From contig JAJSPD010000036.1 of NCBI GenBank assembly GCA_021307315.1, forward strand, positions 62,001 through 126,000: a stretch of DNA of 64,000 nt, in the 5' to 3' direction. This stretch comes from Bisporella sp. PMI_857. Taxonomy: Eukaryota > Ascomycota > Leotiomycetes > Helotiales > Helotiaceae. The notes below the pieces were generated by a model. That model was given only the letters and a program-made list of their open reading frames with translations, ran no database searches and was not told the origin of the DNA. The position numbers were made by a program, and so were the translations under genes. This document shows, piece by piece, positions 30,324 through 41,351 of the stretch. Numbering within the stretch: position 1 is the stretch's first letter; each line of letters begins with the position of its first letter.

Positions 30324-31522
30324 GATTTACATACGCCTAGAAAGATCGCGGGGTATATCAAGCAGTGACTGGCATAACGTAGCTATTACGAGCTTGGCTT
30401 CCAAGTGCATGGAGAAGAAACCGATGGATTATCGTTATGTTCTCAGCTGCTCGTTTGCCTGTCTATCAACTTGGGGGACTACTGCTACTGTAAGAGCCTC
30501 AGCTAACAAAAGTTATAGTCGAAGTTCGACACGTATTGACGAATCGGATAAGCTTGCGATACCTCGTGAATAGTGGAAGACCTTTCTTATTCCTCCATGT
30601 AAAGGTGCATGGGGAGGCGTATGGGTTAAGAAATACCCATTAGTGGTGAGGATTTAGAGAAGGGAAGGTAGGAAAGAATTCTTTAAACAAAAGGAAGAGG
30701 CTACAGTGGAGAAACATCTCGTGGCAACAGGAATGCAAACGGGACCCCAATGCTAAACCAACCTTGGCTCACCCTATCGGAAGTGTGGTGGGACTAGTGC
30801 AGCTTGCCACTGCATCGGCGCTCAATGTGACGCAGCACAGGTATACGGCTATTGTACCGAGATATATGAGATCAAACACTGCAAACAGAAGAGTAGGGCA
30901 AGCTAAGCAGACTCGGAGCATCTTCTAGCACGTCCCTTCCAAGGATAATCCCGCCAAAGACAACACCACACGGATACAAGAGTACAACACACGGATACAA
31001 GAGTACAACACACGGATACAAGAGTACAACACACGGATACAAGAGTACAACACACGCAACCATGGCCTCAATCAAAAGATCCGCGTCTCAGTACCTCCTA
31101 TCCCCGAGTCCTCGATCCTGGCGGCCTCTACCGGAACAGCCATTGCTTCCAGAACCTCTAATCGCACATACTACAGTAGTTGGCTACAGGAAATCATAGC
31201 ACTCACACGGAAATCGCTAGAAGTCATAATAATTCCTACATCTGTTGATCCGTCAATTCCAGAAGACCTGGCTACGCCTGCAACACAGCTGTAGGACCGA
31301 TTGAGAGCACTCACTGGACTATTGTATCGAGATATTATTGTATATGCGGTACTAAAAGCTTTTCCTCTGTCTGCCAAACGGAGCCACTGGATTTAGAAAA
31401 TGCAATACCATACTCCGTAACCGCGCAAGCCGTACCTTGCTGGCTTGGGTTTGACAGTCTTTGGCCTAGATGTGTGTGAATGGGTACATCGATAATCCGC
31501 GTAAGCCATCTCCCTGTATATC
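30324..31522. other. Region without recognisable gene (apart from a minisatellite)
   Basis: Short open frames on both strands, none with a domain I recognise. Contains the 21-bp minisatellite at 30967-31050. Confidence 0.5.
30967..31050. repeat. 21-bp minisatellite, four perfect copies
   Basis: CACACGGATACAAGAGTACAA repeated four times head to tail, followed by a partial CACACG. Confidence 0.95.
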
Positions 31523-31885
31523 GTGTCCCGTGACCAAAGGCCTCTTCAAAAACCTGCTTCGGTTCAAGAAAAACGCTTGACAAACTGGATTTTAGTTCAA
31601 GAAAGCTTAGAGCTTAGCCCTAAGCATACACAAATCAAAGATTTTGCTCAGCGCTTATTAGTTGTACGAGGGGACACTACTACGCTAGCAAGGCGCTGGA
31701 TACGGGGCTTTTTAAACAGGAATCCTATTCTTCAGACTAAAAAGCAATGCAAACCCGATTCTGCACATGCCAATGGAGCTACAATAGACATAATCAAGGC
31801 TTGGTTTCGAAAATTTGAGATCCCTGAAATTAAGGCTATTAAGCTAGAGAATTGTTGGAATATAGATGAAGCTGGTTTAATATAG
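31523..31885 (+). pseudogene. Pogo/Fot1-type transposase, N-terminal fragment
   Basis: About 120 residues resembling the CENP-B-like DNA-binding part of fungal pogo transposases: NWILVQESLELSPKHTQI, FAQRLLVVRGDTTT, RWIRGFLNRNP, KAWFRKFEIPEI and then the start of the catalytic domain WNIDEAGLI, where the D of the first catalytic motif is still present. A stop follows at 31883 and no catalytic domain continues, so it is truncated. Confidence 0.75.
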
Positions 31886-32055
31886 CCCTTAGTGAATAAT
31901 ATATCCCCCTCCCCCCTCAAAGCGCCTTTCTGTCAACTGTTATTCGGTTTCTTACCCAACGAAAATTGAATCATTCATACCCGAGCCGCTAAGTGCAAGT
32001 CGGCAAGTTCGCTACACCACTTTAATATTGTCTCTAAACTATTATCCCACCCGGC

Positions 32056-32439
32056 CTAACCGCCAGAGTAGTACTTACACTCGCAAACACTGTTCGTCCA
32101 GTGGGCACTGATCCAACACTTCCACCCTGGTACCCAATCCCATACGACGTTCGTCGTTCCACCAGCTGTCACTGCATGCGCATTGATTTTGCAATTCGCA
32201 CCGAACGTCTGGCCAGAAGCGACAGTAACCCGACGCTCGCCATGGAAGGGGTCATAGTCGCAACCTTGGGAGCCAGAGGTTGCGATAGTGCAGACTGTGT
32301 CGCGCGCCGCAAGGACAGGAGAAGCATCACCAGCGAAAACGGGCGACGGGTCTGGGTCAGCGACGGGGTCGGCAACGGGAGTAGCGATAGCAAGAAGAGG
32401 GACAAGGAGGAGCGTGATGGTAGAGAAGACGACCTTCAT
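32056..32439 (-). CDS. Small secreted cysteine-rich protein (127 aa)
   Basis: The start MKVVFSTITLLLVPLLAIAT at 32439 is preferred because it gives an N-terminal signal peptide; an in-frame ATG at 32469 would add ten residues. A Pro/Asp-rich propeptide-like stretch (residues 22-46) precedes the possible cleavage after AAR (46). The mature part has six cysteines (50, 60, 83, 108, 119, 121), consistent with three disulphides, plus Trp- and Gly-rich segments. Single exon, no stop. A TATAAATA box lies about 85 bp upstream. The length, signal and cysteine content fit extracellular effector-like or antimicrobial-like proteins, but I do not recognise the family, and no function can be assigned. Confidence 0.8.
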   Translation of the reverse strand: MKVVFSTITLLLVPLLAIATPVADPVADPDPSPVFAGDASPVLAARDTVCTIATSGSQGCDYDPFHGERRVTVASGQTFGANCKINAHAVTAGGTTNVVWDWVPGWKCWISAHWTNSVCECKYYSGG

Positions 32440-32521
32440 GATTGGTTTGTGGAGAGTGTATTCAAACAACCTTTAGAATTGTGTTCTTGTATTGATGACA
32501 TTTAGAACATAAATGTCGAGA

Positions 32522-32529
32522 TATTTATA
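32522..32529 (-). promoter_or_regulatory. TATA box of the secreted-protein gene
   Basis: TATAAATA on the minus strand, 83-90 bp upstream of the chosen ATG and about 55 bp upstream of the alternative ATG. Confidence 0.55.
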
Positions 32530-32531
32530 CT

Positions 32532-33232
32532 ACCCAGGGAGCTTTGAGCTACTCGACTGAAAAGTAAGCTCGGAGCAATTGCAATGAACCTTGGGTAAAG
32601 ATATTTTACATTTTTTGGCTTTTGGCGAGTCAAGTGGCGTTCATTTCGTCGTGCCCGTTATTTACATGAAGAACAAGATATCATCACAACTCAAAGTTCC
32701 ATCCCAATCCGGCAACACCCTTTACATCATTTTTTAAAAATCAATCCGATTAGCTATGTCGGTGCGATATTTGTCCATGGTTATGATGGAGGCGTACGAC
32801 TTGTGCGCAAGAACTGTTGACCATGCTGACTTAGTTTCCCAATGTCCGTTGGTACATATCCCAAATCTAGGGTTAAATGCAAGTAACATTAATGTTTGTC
32901 ATTGTTGAAGTCAAGATCCTGGCGGGGTATGTGACACAATCTCTCACGGGCGGCGTAGAAAGGTCGGGGAAGGGGGGAATTAGGAACGAAACCCGGGTAA
33001 TACACCAATAGGTGAATATTGCATGCATGAAATACCGGCTTGGAATGGAAAGGCGGGGCTAGATCTAGACGCCACAGAAATTGTGGCTGGAATGTGAACA
33101 TCAATCCCCCAAGTTCATATAATGATTATAGCCGCTGATAAACCGAGTATTTCAAGGTCTTTTCTCGGCGAATCCCCTATAGGAGCTCTAGCTGTTTTTG
33201 CAGCCGAAGAGGTTTTGGCCGTTTCCGCTCTC
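32532..33232. other. Intergenic stretch without recognisable feature
   Basis: Upstream region of the secreted-protein gene. No gene, RNA gene or clear repeat seen. Confidence 0.5.
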
Positions 33233-33383
33233 GTACTTTGTACGTGCCCAAATATTTCAACGTGAGGCGTCTGTGCTTATAAGCTATCCAAGGTAAATAC
33301 CAAAAACCTATTGCTCCTTATAGGATTAATTTCCCCTAGAGCAATTGTCTCCACGTTGAAGTATTTGGGCATGTAGAAAGTAC
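33233..33383. repeat. Foldback/MITE-like hairpin of 151 bp
   Basis: Arms 33233-33264 and 33352-33383 are inverted with 29 of 32 positions matching. The loop is AT-rich and non-coding. Confidence 0.7.
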
Positions 33384-33556
33384 AATAGTACGCTCTGTTA
33401 AGTTTCGGGAACCCCACGAGCGGCACACCGCTCCACCAAGCTGGTCTGTTCGCCGTTTTCGAATAAGCGAACTAGTTAGTTTAAAGTTTTAACAGTACCT
33501 AAAATTATTGCCGTTTAGTCTTGTGCATGCCCCATTTTACCGCAAAAGTTTTGGTT

Positions 33557-33645
33557 CGTCAAGAATCCAAATTCTGGCGCTATTGAAGCTAATGGGGAGG
33601 TTCTATTACGGGGATTCTAAACTAAGGAGGGTGTCAGGTGCCGGG
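33557..33645 (-). repeat. LTR relic related to element A (first copy)
   Basis: Shares with 63926 the start GTCANGAATCCANAT and the block TTCTATTACGNGGNTTCTAA followed by CTAAGGAG, which also occurs in the element A LTR. Right border uncertain. Confidence 0.6.
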
Positions 33646-33759
33646 ATGTCACGCACGTACTAAGGGGCAATGAGGGGGCTCGGTAAAGGCTCTGAGACTT
33701 GGCGTGAGCCGCCAGCGGTACGGAAGGTATGAGTAGGAGACTCGGGACATAGTAGAAAG

Positions 33760-33865
33760 TGTCATGAAGCCAAATCCTGAGGCCTGTGAGGGCGGCTAAT
33801 AAAGCGGTTCTATTACGAGAATACTAAACTAAGGAGAAAAAGTAAAACTCGAGAGCTGTCGGCTA
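33760..33865 (-). repeat. LTR relic related to element A (second copy)
   Basis: TGTCATGAAGCCAAATCCT, GGCCTGTGAGGGCG and TACGAGAATACTAAACTAAG match the element A LTR at 4018-4091. Right border uncertain. Confidence 0.65.
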
Positions 33866-34230
33866 AGTCAGGTTCCCAGGCCATGGGCCACTAGTCCTAT
33901 TTAAGGAATACACGCAAACTGGAATCGTGCTAGCCGTGACAGCGCCGTAAAGTCCGTTTCCGAGTAATTCGAGTCAAAATACCACATGCGTAAAGTGTAC
34001 TTTTCTTTATTAGAAGGGCTATGGCGCTTTCTTTTACTCTCTGTTTGTGAACCTAATCGGCGGCTCTTGGAGCTAGCCACGCAATTTCGACGAGGAGGCA
34101 TCTTAATAAACATTAAAAAGGATAATTTTGGTATGTTAGATCCTGAGTCAATGAGAGAGTGAATGGAAGAGTGAATAAAGGATTCGGTCACATGGCCACC
34201 TGTAGCATATAAAAGAACACATTGTAGTAA
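33866..34230. other. Spacer with a short unassigned open frame and a dispersed repeat
   Basis: A 96-codon minus-strand frame at 33901-34191 contains basic MPPRRNCVASSKSRRLGS but nothing I can assign. Bases 34128-34172 resemble 59084-59127. Confidence 0.4.
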
Positions 34231-34402
34231 AGTCCGACCTGGATATTTCGGAACTCCTTATATCGGAAACCTCTACATATCGGAATAAACCTCTGGATCT
34301 GCCAGGCCTTAAATAGCTATAACGGACCTCTTTACATCGGAAACCTCTATATATCGGAGTATAGGCATGGAACCGAGAGTTCCGAAATATCCAGGTCGGA
34401 CT
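34231..34402. mobile_element. Tc1/mariner-type MITE, 172 bp
   Basis: Perfect 26-bp inverted ends (34231-34256 and 34377-34402, starting AGTCCGACCTGG). Interior carries repeated TATCGGAAACCTCTA blocks. TA dinucleotides lie one base outside both ends. Confidence 0.8.
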
Positions 34403-34707
34403 GTAGTGGCAACAATGAGACACAATTTACTCCATTCTACTTACCAGCAACCACGTATCAAGTACGCGGTGTTGCTATAAGTGGAGTAGTACCTCAGATA
34501 AAAAGAAAGCTAAAAAATATATATATATAAAAAAAACAGTACTTGAAAGTTCTTATTTATATGATTACTTACTAATCTCGAACCAAATACCTAACCACAC
34601 TGCAATTTTATATCAGAATCCACTTAAATTCCAGATACCTCATTCCGATCCCGAAAGAGAGAGGGTTCCGGTATACCAGGCCAGAATCGAGCGTTCCAGG
34701 CTACCTT

Positions 34708-34745
34708 TCCGATATAAGTGGTTCCGAAATATCCAGGTCAGACTG
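34708..34745. repeat. Further terminal repeat of the same MITE family
   Basis: The bases up to CAGACTG at 34745 match the MITE end extended by about 12 bases. It may close a larger element starting at 34231 or belong to a truncated copy. TA follows. Confidence 0.6.
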
Positions 34746-34934
34746 TACGTTTGACCAGTCGCCCCACCATCTTCAAAGGCAGCGTCGGTGGGAGCGAGGA
34801 AAATATCAAGAGAACACTGTATCTGACATCAGTCCGTGTAGAATATCGAATCGGTAACAATCATGAGCAAAATTATCGACATGAACTTCATAAATTTGTA
34901 ATTCTAATGTTCTCAGTCCCTATGCCAAATTACC

Positions 34935-35930
34935 TCACGCCAACCACACCTTCACAATATCCTTCAACCCTTCTGCCATCCATCCATCGTCGATATTCGA
35001 CTGCGCGTCAAATCCGTGGTCGCCTTCTTCTAGAGCCAACCGAAATTTCAAGCCCGGATCCACCTCCGTAACCTTCTCTTTCAACTTAACGCTGCCCTCA
35101 ACTGGCACAACTGTATCCCCCTTTCCATGCCAAAGAAACACACCTCCTCTCGGAAATCTAGCGCCATCTTCCAGCCTGTCCAAAGGGAATAACTCTCTCC
35201 TCTCTTGGGGGAAATGGTCCTTGAAAGCCCCATGCTGAACATACGCAAACATCAACTCGGCCCGCTCTCCTTTATGATCAGAAGATATAATCGAAGGAAC
35301 CTCCCCATTGCGCAACCTTAGAAGATGATCGTTAATCAAGCTGCGGGGAAGCTGAGGAAGACCAAACATGGGTTTCTCATACGACTCCGTGAAATGGCGG
35401 CTCTTCACATCCACCATTGGGTACGACGCCATGACAGCCTTTATCTCGTCTGGGTGGCTGAGGCCTAGCATCAGGCTAAGATATCCCCCAGCACTATCGC
35501 CGGCTGTTATAATGCGAGATGTGTCAACGCTTACGGAGCCTTTGGTCTGAGTTTCAACAAAAGCCCTCATTTCCGTTTGCACCCATACCCACAAATCTTC
35601 GATGTCGGAGAGAATTTCATCAACAGAAGACTCAGGGAGGAGCCGGTAATTAGGAGAAACGATGATTGCAGAGTGACGTGATGCGAGCTCCAAATGCCAC
35701 GGGGCGAAGAAATCTGGGAAGAGACTTGAGGCTCCGACAAGGCCTCCACCGTGAAATCGAAGGAGGACTGGGCGAAGGGCCGAACCTTCAGTGGGGGTAG
35801 AGGAGAGCCTGCTCGCCAAGTGCGACGGGATGAGAATATCGGTTGTAATCTGGTGCCCCAGAACGGTTTTATATGGAGTATTCAGGATAGTGAAGTTGGC
35901 GAAACGAGATAGATCGTCAGGATTGAACAT
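34935..35930 (-). CDS. Alpha/beta hydrolase fold-3 family esterase/lipase-like protein (331 aa)
   Basis: Single intact exon. Oxyanion-hole motif HGGG at residues 60-63, nucleophile motif GDSAGG at 144-149 with Ser146, then Asp272 (HGKGDTVVP) and His305 (EGDHGFD) complete a catalytic triad in the usual order. The length matches the hormone-sensitive-lipase-like group, which hydrolyses small esters or modifies secondary metabolites. No signal peptide at the N-terminus (MFNPDDLSRF), so probably cytosolic. The substrate cannot be told from sequence. One of few undamaged cellular genes here; both flanks are repeat-derived or decayed. Confidence 0.9.
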   Translation of the reverse strand: MFNPDDLSRFANFTILNTPYKTVLGHQITTDILIPSHLASRLSSTPTEGSALRPVLLRFHGGGLVGASSLFPDFFAPWHLELASRHSAIIVSPNYRLLPESSVDEILSDIEDLWVWVQTEMRAFVETQTKGSVSVDTSRIITAGDSAGGYLSLMLGLSHPDEIKAVMASYPMVDVKSRHFTESYEKPMFGLPQLPRSLINDHLLRLRNGEVPSIISSDHKGERAELMFAYVQHGAFKDHFPQERRELFPLDRLEDGARFPRGGVFLWHGKGDTVVPVEGSVKLKEKVTEVDPGLKFRLALEEGDHGFDAQSNIDDGWMAEGLKDIVKVWLA

Positions 35931-36695
35931 TGCTGAAGATTGGGCAAGAAAACTTTAAATGAGAGAGCAAATAAGGGTCTGTTAAGATTGAATTCAGGAG
36001 TGGGAGCTTCTTTGTGTCGATTATTTGGGTAGTGCAAGTGGAATATGGTCTACGTTATATTGCTAAGAATCCCATGTATCCATGCTCTATCACAGGCATG
36101 TTCATACCGCTTTCTTTGCCTTATTTGAAACCACTTTAAGGTTTCGAGATGACTCACAAATGTCCCCATAAACGAGAGCCTAAGTTACTGCTCTCTATAC
36201 TTGATTTGAAGCCGCTTTTACTTGGCAAGCCTAGCATCAGGTCTTCTCCTTGCATCTGACCTTGCTCTATTGTTTCAAGCTCCAATATCTAGAATCGTTA
36301 GTTTCCAGTCCATACCTCTTTATGCATAGTTCATGTATGCATGCACGCCGCGTCTTTTTGCCAACCGAGTTTGCCGAGCTTGTACCGATTTCGGTCCGAG
36401 CCGGGGTATGTTTAATATTCAGGGCGGTACGGCAATTGCCCTACGGCAGGTATTAAAAGGAAGCCAACCACTACTATGGAATGGGGAAATTATAGCCTTG
36501 GCTCTGGACCCAATAGTGAGGCTAGCTAGAGAGGCGTCGATGTATGCCAAGAGCAACACGGCATTAAATGATGGAATTGTCATGGGTCACCATCTCCAGG
36601 TTTACAGCTGTCGTCTCATGTTCATCTGGTAGAATAAAAAGAAACCAGCTTTGATTCTAATCTCGATAGTTCTAAGCCCTATTGGCAATGTCTTG
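35931..36695. other. Intergenic stretch with a dispersed repeat
   Basis: Upstream of the hydrolase and downstream of the transcription factor. No gene seen. Bases about 36355-36445 match 42330-42423 in inverse orientation. Confidence 0.55.
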
Positions 36696-39422
36696 TTATG
36701 CACACCCATTTGTACATCCGCCCATCAGGGAAACATCGAAAATACCTGCGAGCCTATTATAGGCGGATTCGTTAGTATTGCCATCGTCGTGGTGATTAGC
36801 AGTATCAATGTGATCAACACCGCACAGCAGACCCACTTCCATGCCATTCTCAAGTCCAAAGACATCAGAGGCGATAGGAGAGAGCCTGGTTGCCTCACTA
36901 AGTTGGTATTTCTGTTGCTGGTTGTAAAACTCATCTCCTAGAAACCTGCTATGTCCCGTAAGAGAGCCTCGTGGATTCAGCGCTGAAATGTGACTAGCGG
37001 GGCGCGCTAGTTCTATCGGCATGACAGTAGCCTGTGGTAGAGCAAGGTTAAGAGCCCATCCTGGACGTTCCTTTTCTGAGGGGTATTTGCCCTTGGATAG
37101 CACGAAGTCCAATGAAATTGAAAGCTTGGAGTATAGTTGCGGCTGTCTAGTGACAAACTCAACCCGGCTCTTTGGACGAACGCTTGGCGGGTTTGGCCTA
37201 TGGAGGTTTGTGTCTAAAGAATTGGTCTTGGTTGTGGGACAAGTTGGACATTCATTCAAGTTTACAAGCTGTAGAAGCTTCCGTATCGTATCGGAATCAA
37301 CGCCCACGAAGGTAAAACGATGACCGTAGTGTTTCATTACCTCCATATAGACACTTAGTTGATGCTTGCACCTTGATTTCCGCGATTCTGTTGACGAGAA
37401 CCTCACGTCAAGGGATAGTAAGACTAGTGGAAGTGCTATATACCCCATACTATAGTTTCTCATTAATTAGCCTTTACAGATATCATAACCTCGCTTTAGC
37501 AGGAACGAATTAAAGCAAAAGGAGCATACTAATACACTAATAGGAAAGTGGCCAGTAAGGCCTAAGGTGACCAGATTGGTTACCTTGCTTGTCATTGTGA
37601 ATGCCATCTTCAAGTTTGCCTTGAATCGCCTTCAGCCGCTGCGTGCAATCGGTGGCAAAAGCGTGGCACCCACCCAGCATATACATGGAATAATGGCACA
37701 ATGCTAGCCGAACTGAGCTGGGTAGAGATGTTAGCATACTTGGGAGTTAGTGAGATGCGATGCGTACAAATAATGGATGTATGTCAAATCGGCATAAAGA
37801 ATAACTGAATTGTGTGGCGCTGCAAACTTTTCACGATTAGGAGTTAGTTGAGGCTTAGCCGTTTCCAGCCAGGTCAACAGCTCTATCTTGCTCTTCTCTA
37901 TTTGGTTTTGAATAGTCAATTGTTGAGATGTGACCGATACGGCTGGGATTGTAACCCCACTCAAAGGATATATTGCCATGACTGTAGAAGTGACAGCGAT
38001 AGCAAGCTGACACTGAGCCATGAATACCTTGACGAGTAGCTTTTTGGATTCTGAGTCGTAGACTTGAGATAGTTGGACCTCTTCTGCAAAATCTCTCTCA
38101 GTCACAGCTTCTTGATGAAGATCAAAATGATCCAGGGTGATTTGAAGATGTCGCCGCACCCCCAGAGCGACCACCCGACCTCGAAGTACACAGCACCACC
38201 AGAGTTGTTTTTTCCCTCTTCTTTGGCGACTAGTCAGACCACGGAGACAATATAGATGCGCACTATCGGCCCGAGCATACTGGATGGCAGTGGATAGCCA
38301 TGATGTATTGGCTTGCGTGTTATCAGATGTAGATTGAAACGAAAGCAAAAGGGATGCTTGAGCGATGGCAGTGAAATCAGTTTCAGTTCGAAAGTTGTAA
38401 AGTAGCTGAGAGATTGTAAGCGTGTGTCATCCCTCAAGTTAACAAATCAGATATGCCTACCTTAGCTCTTTGGTGAAATATCTCTCTTGCTGTGTAATAA
38501 TTTTGAAAGCCGCAAGCTTTTAGTATGGCGAGTGGAACAAGCTGATATGCTTAGCAAAGCCCGGCCGAAACAGAGACGACCCATACCGTAGACGTAGAAA
38601 AGAGCATTGCCTGATGTACTAATAAAGATATCACTGGGGCCTCGTTCACATCGTTCCGTGCGGTAGAATACATGTCCCAAAATCGACCCTCGTCTAACAT
38701 CGGCATGCAAGGATGCACGTTGAGGAAATAACACCGTACAAAATGATCGAGATGGGTCTGCTAGGAACGTGTAGACAGCCTTTCACTTCCAAGTATCTCA
38801 CATCATCTGGGGCAAGCCGGGACAACTCTTTCATTCGTAAAAGCGGTAGTAGGAAAATGTCACACTGGTATTGAAGGGAGATCTTGAGGAAAGGGTAGAA
38901 AAGAACCGTCAATCGAAGGTAGTATCGTAGTTAGCCGAGACGAAAAGAACGATAGGTAATTTTCCATGCTCAGATTAGGAAGTTCTTCAATTGAGGAGCT
39001 GCCAAATGGTGAGGTTAGTAAGGATGTCGCTATCTCTGGCCATCCTGAACTAGTCTCCAATCGATTTGCCTCAAGGGGTAGCACTTGAGAATCTGCTGCA
39101 ACTGGAGGGCCTGGTGCAGATTCAACCCTGAGGGCTTTGAGTCTCTTTTTTGGGCGCCTGGGAAAGCCATCCGGAGTCAGAGAGCAATTCACTCGAAGGA
39201 AGGACAGACAGACCTCGCAGATGAACTCCTAACAGAGCAAACATGGGTGTCTAGGCGACAATTAGAACAAGGCCAGCCGACCAGAGACACGTCACATCGC
39301 ACTTTACGCTCATGGCACAGCTCACAAGCAATCCGAGCTCTCTTACGTGACGCTTGATTGTTGCTGATGTCGTCCGATGAAATTGGCACGTTGAGGGCAA
39401 ATTGTTGAAGCGAATCATCCAT
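36696..39422 (-). pseudogene. Zn2Cys6 fungal transcription factor with a frameshift
   Basis: ATG 39422 (MDDSLQQFALNV). Zn2Cys6 cluster CELCHERKVRC...CSNCRLDTHVC near residue 32, preceded by basic RKRAR. After introns the middle homology region follows: VRYLEVKGCLHVPSRP, then in a shifted frame YFLNVHPCMPMLDEGRFWDM, AILKACGFQNYYTAREIFHQ, STSDNTQANTSWLSTAIQYA, ALCHYSMYMLGGCHAFATDC, YIALPLVLLSLDVRFSSTES, ending GGCTNGCA. Introns at 38542-38586, 38406-38460 and 37718-37767 have good borders. A one-base loss near 38753 breaks the frame; the intron near 37480-37565 is also unclear. It may be a sequencing error; otherwise inactive. Divergent with the dehydrogenase, so it may once have controlled it. 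Confidence 0.75.
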
Positions 39423-40078
39423 TGGAGTGTACAATGTATGGACACGACTTACAAGATTCAGATATTCTGGTACGCTGGATGCGCACGAGAAGATGGTAAT
39501 GGCGAGAAACTGGTGTGATGGAGAGGAGCAGGATTGGGGATCTGCGCTTGGGTCTGGCCGACGCGCTACCAAAGCCCACAGCAGTATGATGGTCACGTGA
39601 GGAGGGGGGGGGCGCTTTTAAAACTCTTTCCGTACCTAGCTAGCCTGGTTTTTTTCAACCCACACACAACGTTTCGTTTCTCATAAGGCCCTGTTGGTTT
39701 GACAAGGTTTACGCTTGCGCAAGTAATCCACCGACACCGGGTCATTAGTGGCCACATACCCCGCTCTGTAGTTGAGTCGCACTTTCTCCGCCCGCATTTG
39801 CGCGCTAGTCAAGGCAGTTCACGAATATGACGCGGAGTCATGTGCCGATTATATGGAAAGGTAGTTGCATATCAGAGCTCCGTAGTGCATGTCCATGATC
39901 TCCCACTATACTACTTACGCAGATACCGGTGTCATATGTAACAGCAGCTCCTGCCGCCGCTCTGCTCTATGCTCGGCTTCCTGCATTATTTTGTTTCGCA
40001 GTCGCTCACTTCTCTTGCACCACTTGCTGGAGTGTTACTGCGACCCTTTTTGTATTGCTCGAGTATCATTCTACATTA
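39423..40078. promoter_or_regulatory. Divergent intergenic region between regulator and dehydrogenase
   Basis: About 655 bp between the two start codons; would hold both promoters. I see no convincing TATA box or operator and cannot point to single sites. Confidence 0.4.
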
Positions 40079-41351
40079 ATGCCTCCCACAAACATCCAGA
40101 CAGAGGCCCTTGTTGTCGAAGCCCCCAAATCGGACTTCTAATGATGCCAATTGTCCTCGACGAAGTGCGACCAAATGAAGTCCTAGTCGAGATGATGTAT
40201 TCTGGCATTTACCACACCGTGGGTGTTCCTTATTAAGTCACGGAGCGTCCTGGGTACGTGAATAACTCGGCTGATTATTGACAGGATCTCGTAATGTAGC
40301 AAGGCATTCTCCCAATGATCGAGTTTCCGACCACATTTGGTCATGAAGGCGCCGGGGTCATTAGAGCCTTGGGCAGCGATGTCAAAGATAAATCCCTCAA
40401 CATCGGCGACTACGTACTTCTCTCCTTCACCACCTGTGGTACCTGCTCGGCTTGCCTGGATGGCCAACCCGCGTCCTGTCACATCCATCCGAAAGTCAAC
40501 TTCAGTACAGTGCGGCTTCTAGATGGGAGATCTGTCCGGAGCCAGTTTTTTGGGCAGTCCTCACTTTCTAGGATCTCCGTTGTAAGCGATCATTGTGTGG
40601 TTAAGTGTCCTTCCCTTGAGTCGCTGGCCAACTAATCACCGTTGGGCTGTGGGTTCCAGACTGGTGCTGGTGCCGTTATTAATATTTTGAAACCTGGGAA
40701 AGAGCATTGTGTGGTCATTTTTGGTCTCGGCAGCGTAGGATTCGCAGCTTTAATGGCCGCTGCTTACCTGGGGGTTAGGCAAATTGTGGCAATCGACATC
40801 GTGGATGAGAAGCTCCTGTTGGCAAAGGACTTCGGCGCTACGCACATATTGAACTCAGCACACTGTAAAGATGTTGTCAGTCGTGTAAAGGAGATTACGA
40901 ATGGTGGAGCCGATTTTGCTCTTGACTGCACTGGCTTCCCAGTTGTGATCGAAACTACGATTGACTGCCTTGCACCTGGAGGCTCTGCAGCTTCCGTCGG
41001 GGCATCTCCGAATACCAAAATTCAAATCGATCCCCTCGCCTTCCTTCTCAGGAACAAGACTTACCTAGGTGTAATAGAAGGTGGCTCGGTACTGCGAGAG
41101 GAGAGCACTACCTACTCCTGCTCTGGGAGACAGACTAACCATACTCTTAGTTCATTCCCATACTTATGGAGCTATATAAGCAGGGCCAGTTTCCTATTGA
41201 CAAAGTTTGCCGTGTGTATTCCCTGAAGGACATAGGAAAGGCAATTTCTGACCTTTATGCTGGCACGGTACGTTGGGTGGTTCGTTTTAGTTTACGTAGC
41301 AGCTCTCTTACAGCGACCTAGGTGATCAAACCAATCATTCGTTGGGATTAA
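40079..41351 (+). pseudogene. Zinc-dependent alcohol dehydrogenase (aryl-alcohol type), inactivated
   Basis: Start MPPTNIQTEALVVEAPKSDF, then TAA and a frame change near 40140. After DEVRPNEVLVEMMYSGI the zinc-ligand Cys position is Tyr (IYHTV). An intron (about 40219-40283) leads to an exon with TAG at 40297. Structural zinc Cys CGTCSACLDGQPASC is intact (about 40435-40480). A TAA follows at 40633, then the Rossmann motif IFGLGSVGFAALMAA, VAIDIVDEKL and ADFALDCTGFP. Further exons read MELYKQGQFPIDKVCRVYSL and VIKPIIRWD up to 41351. Several changes (TGC to TAC, CAG to TAG) fit CpA-to-TpA mutation. The enzyme would oxidise primary, often aromatic, alcohols with NAD. Confidence 0.85.

Noticed and set aside
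30872..31075. Small protein with PCVVLLY heptads
   Set aside because: Entirely produced by the 21-bp tandem repeat; no other coding evidence.
33901..34191. 96-codon open frame as a gene
   Set aside because: No recognisable domain, repeats on both sides, and no support for a promoter. Reported only as spacer content.
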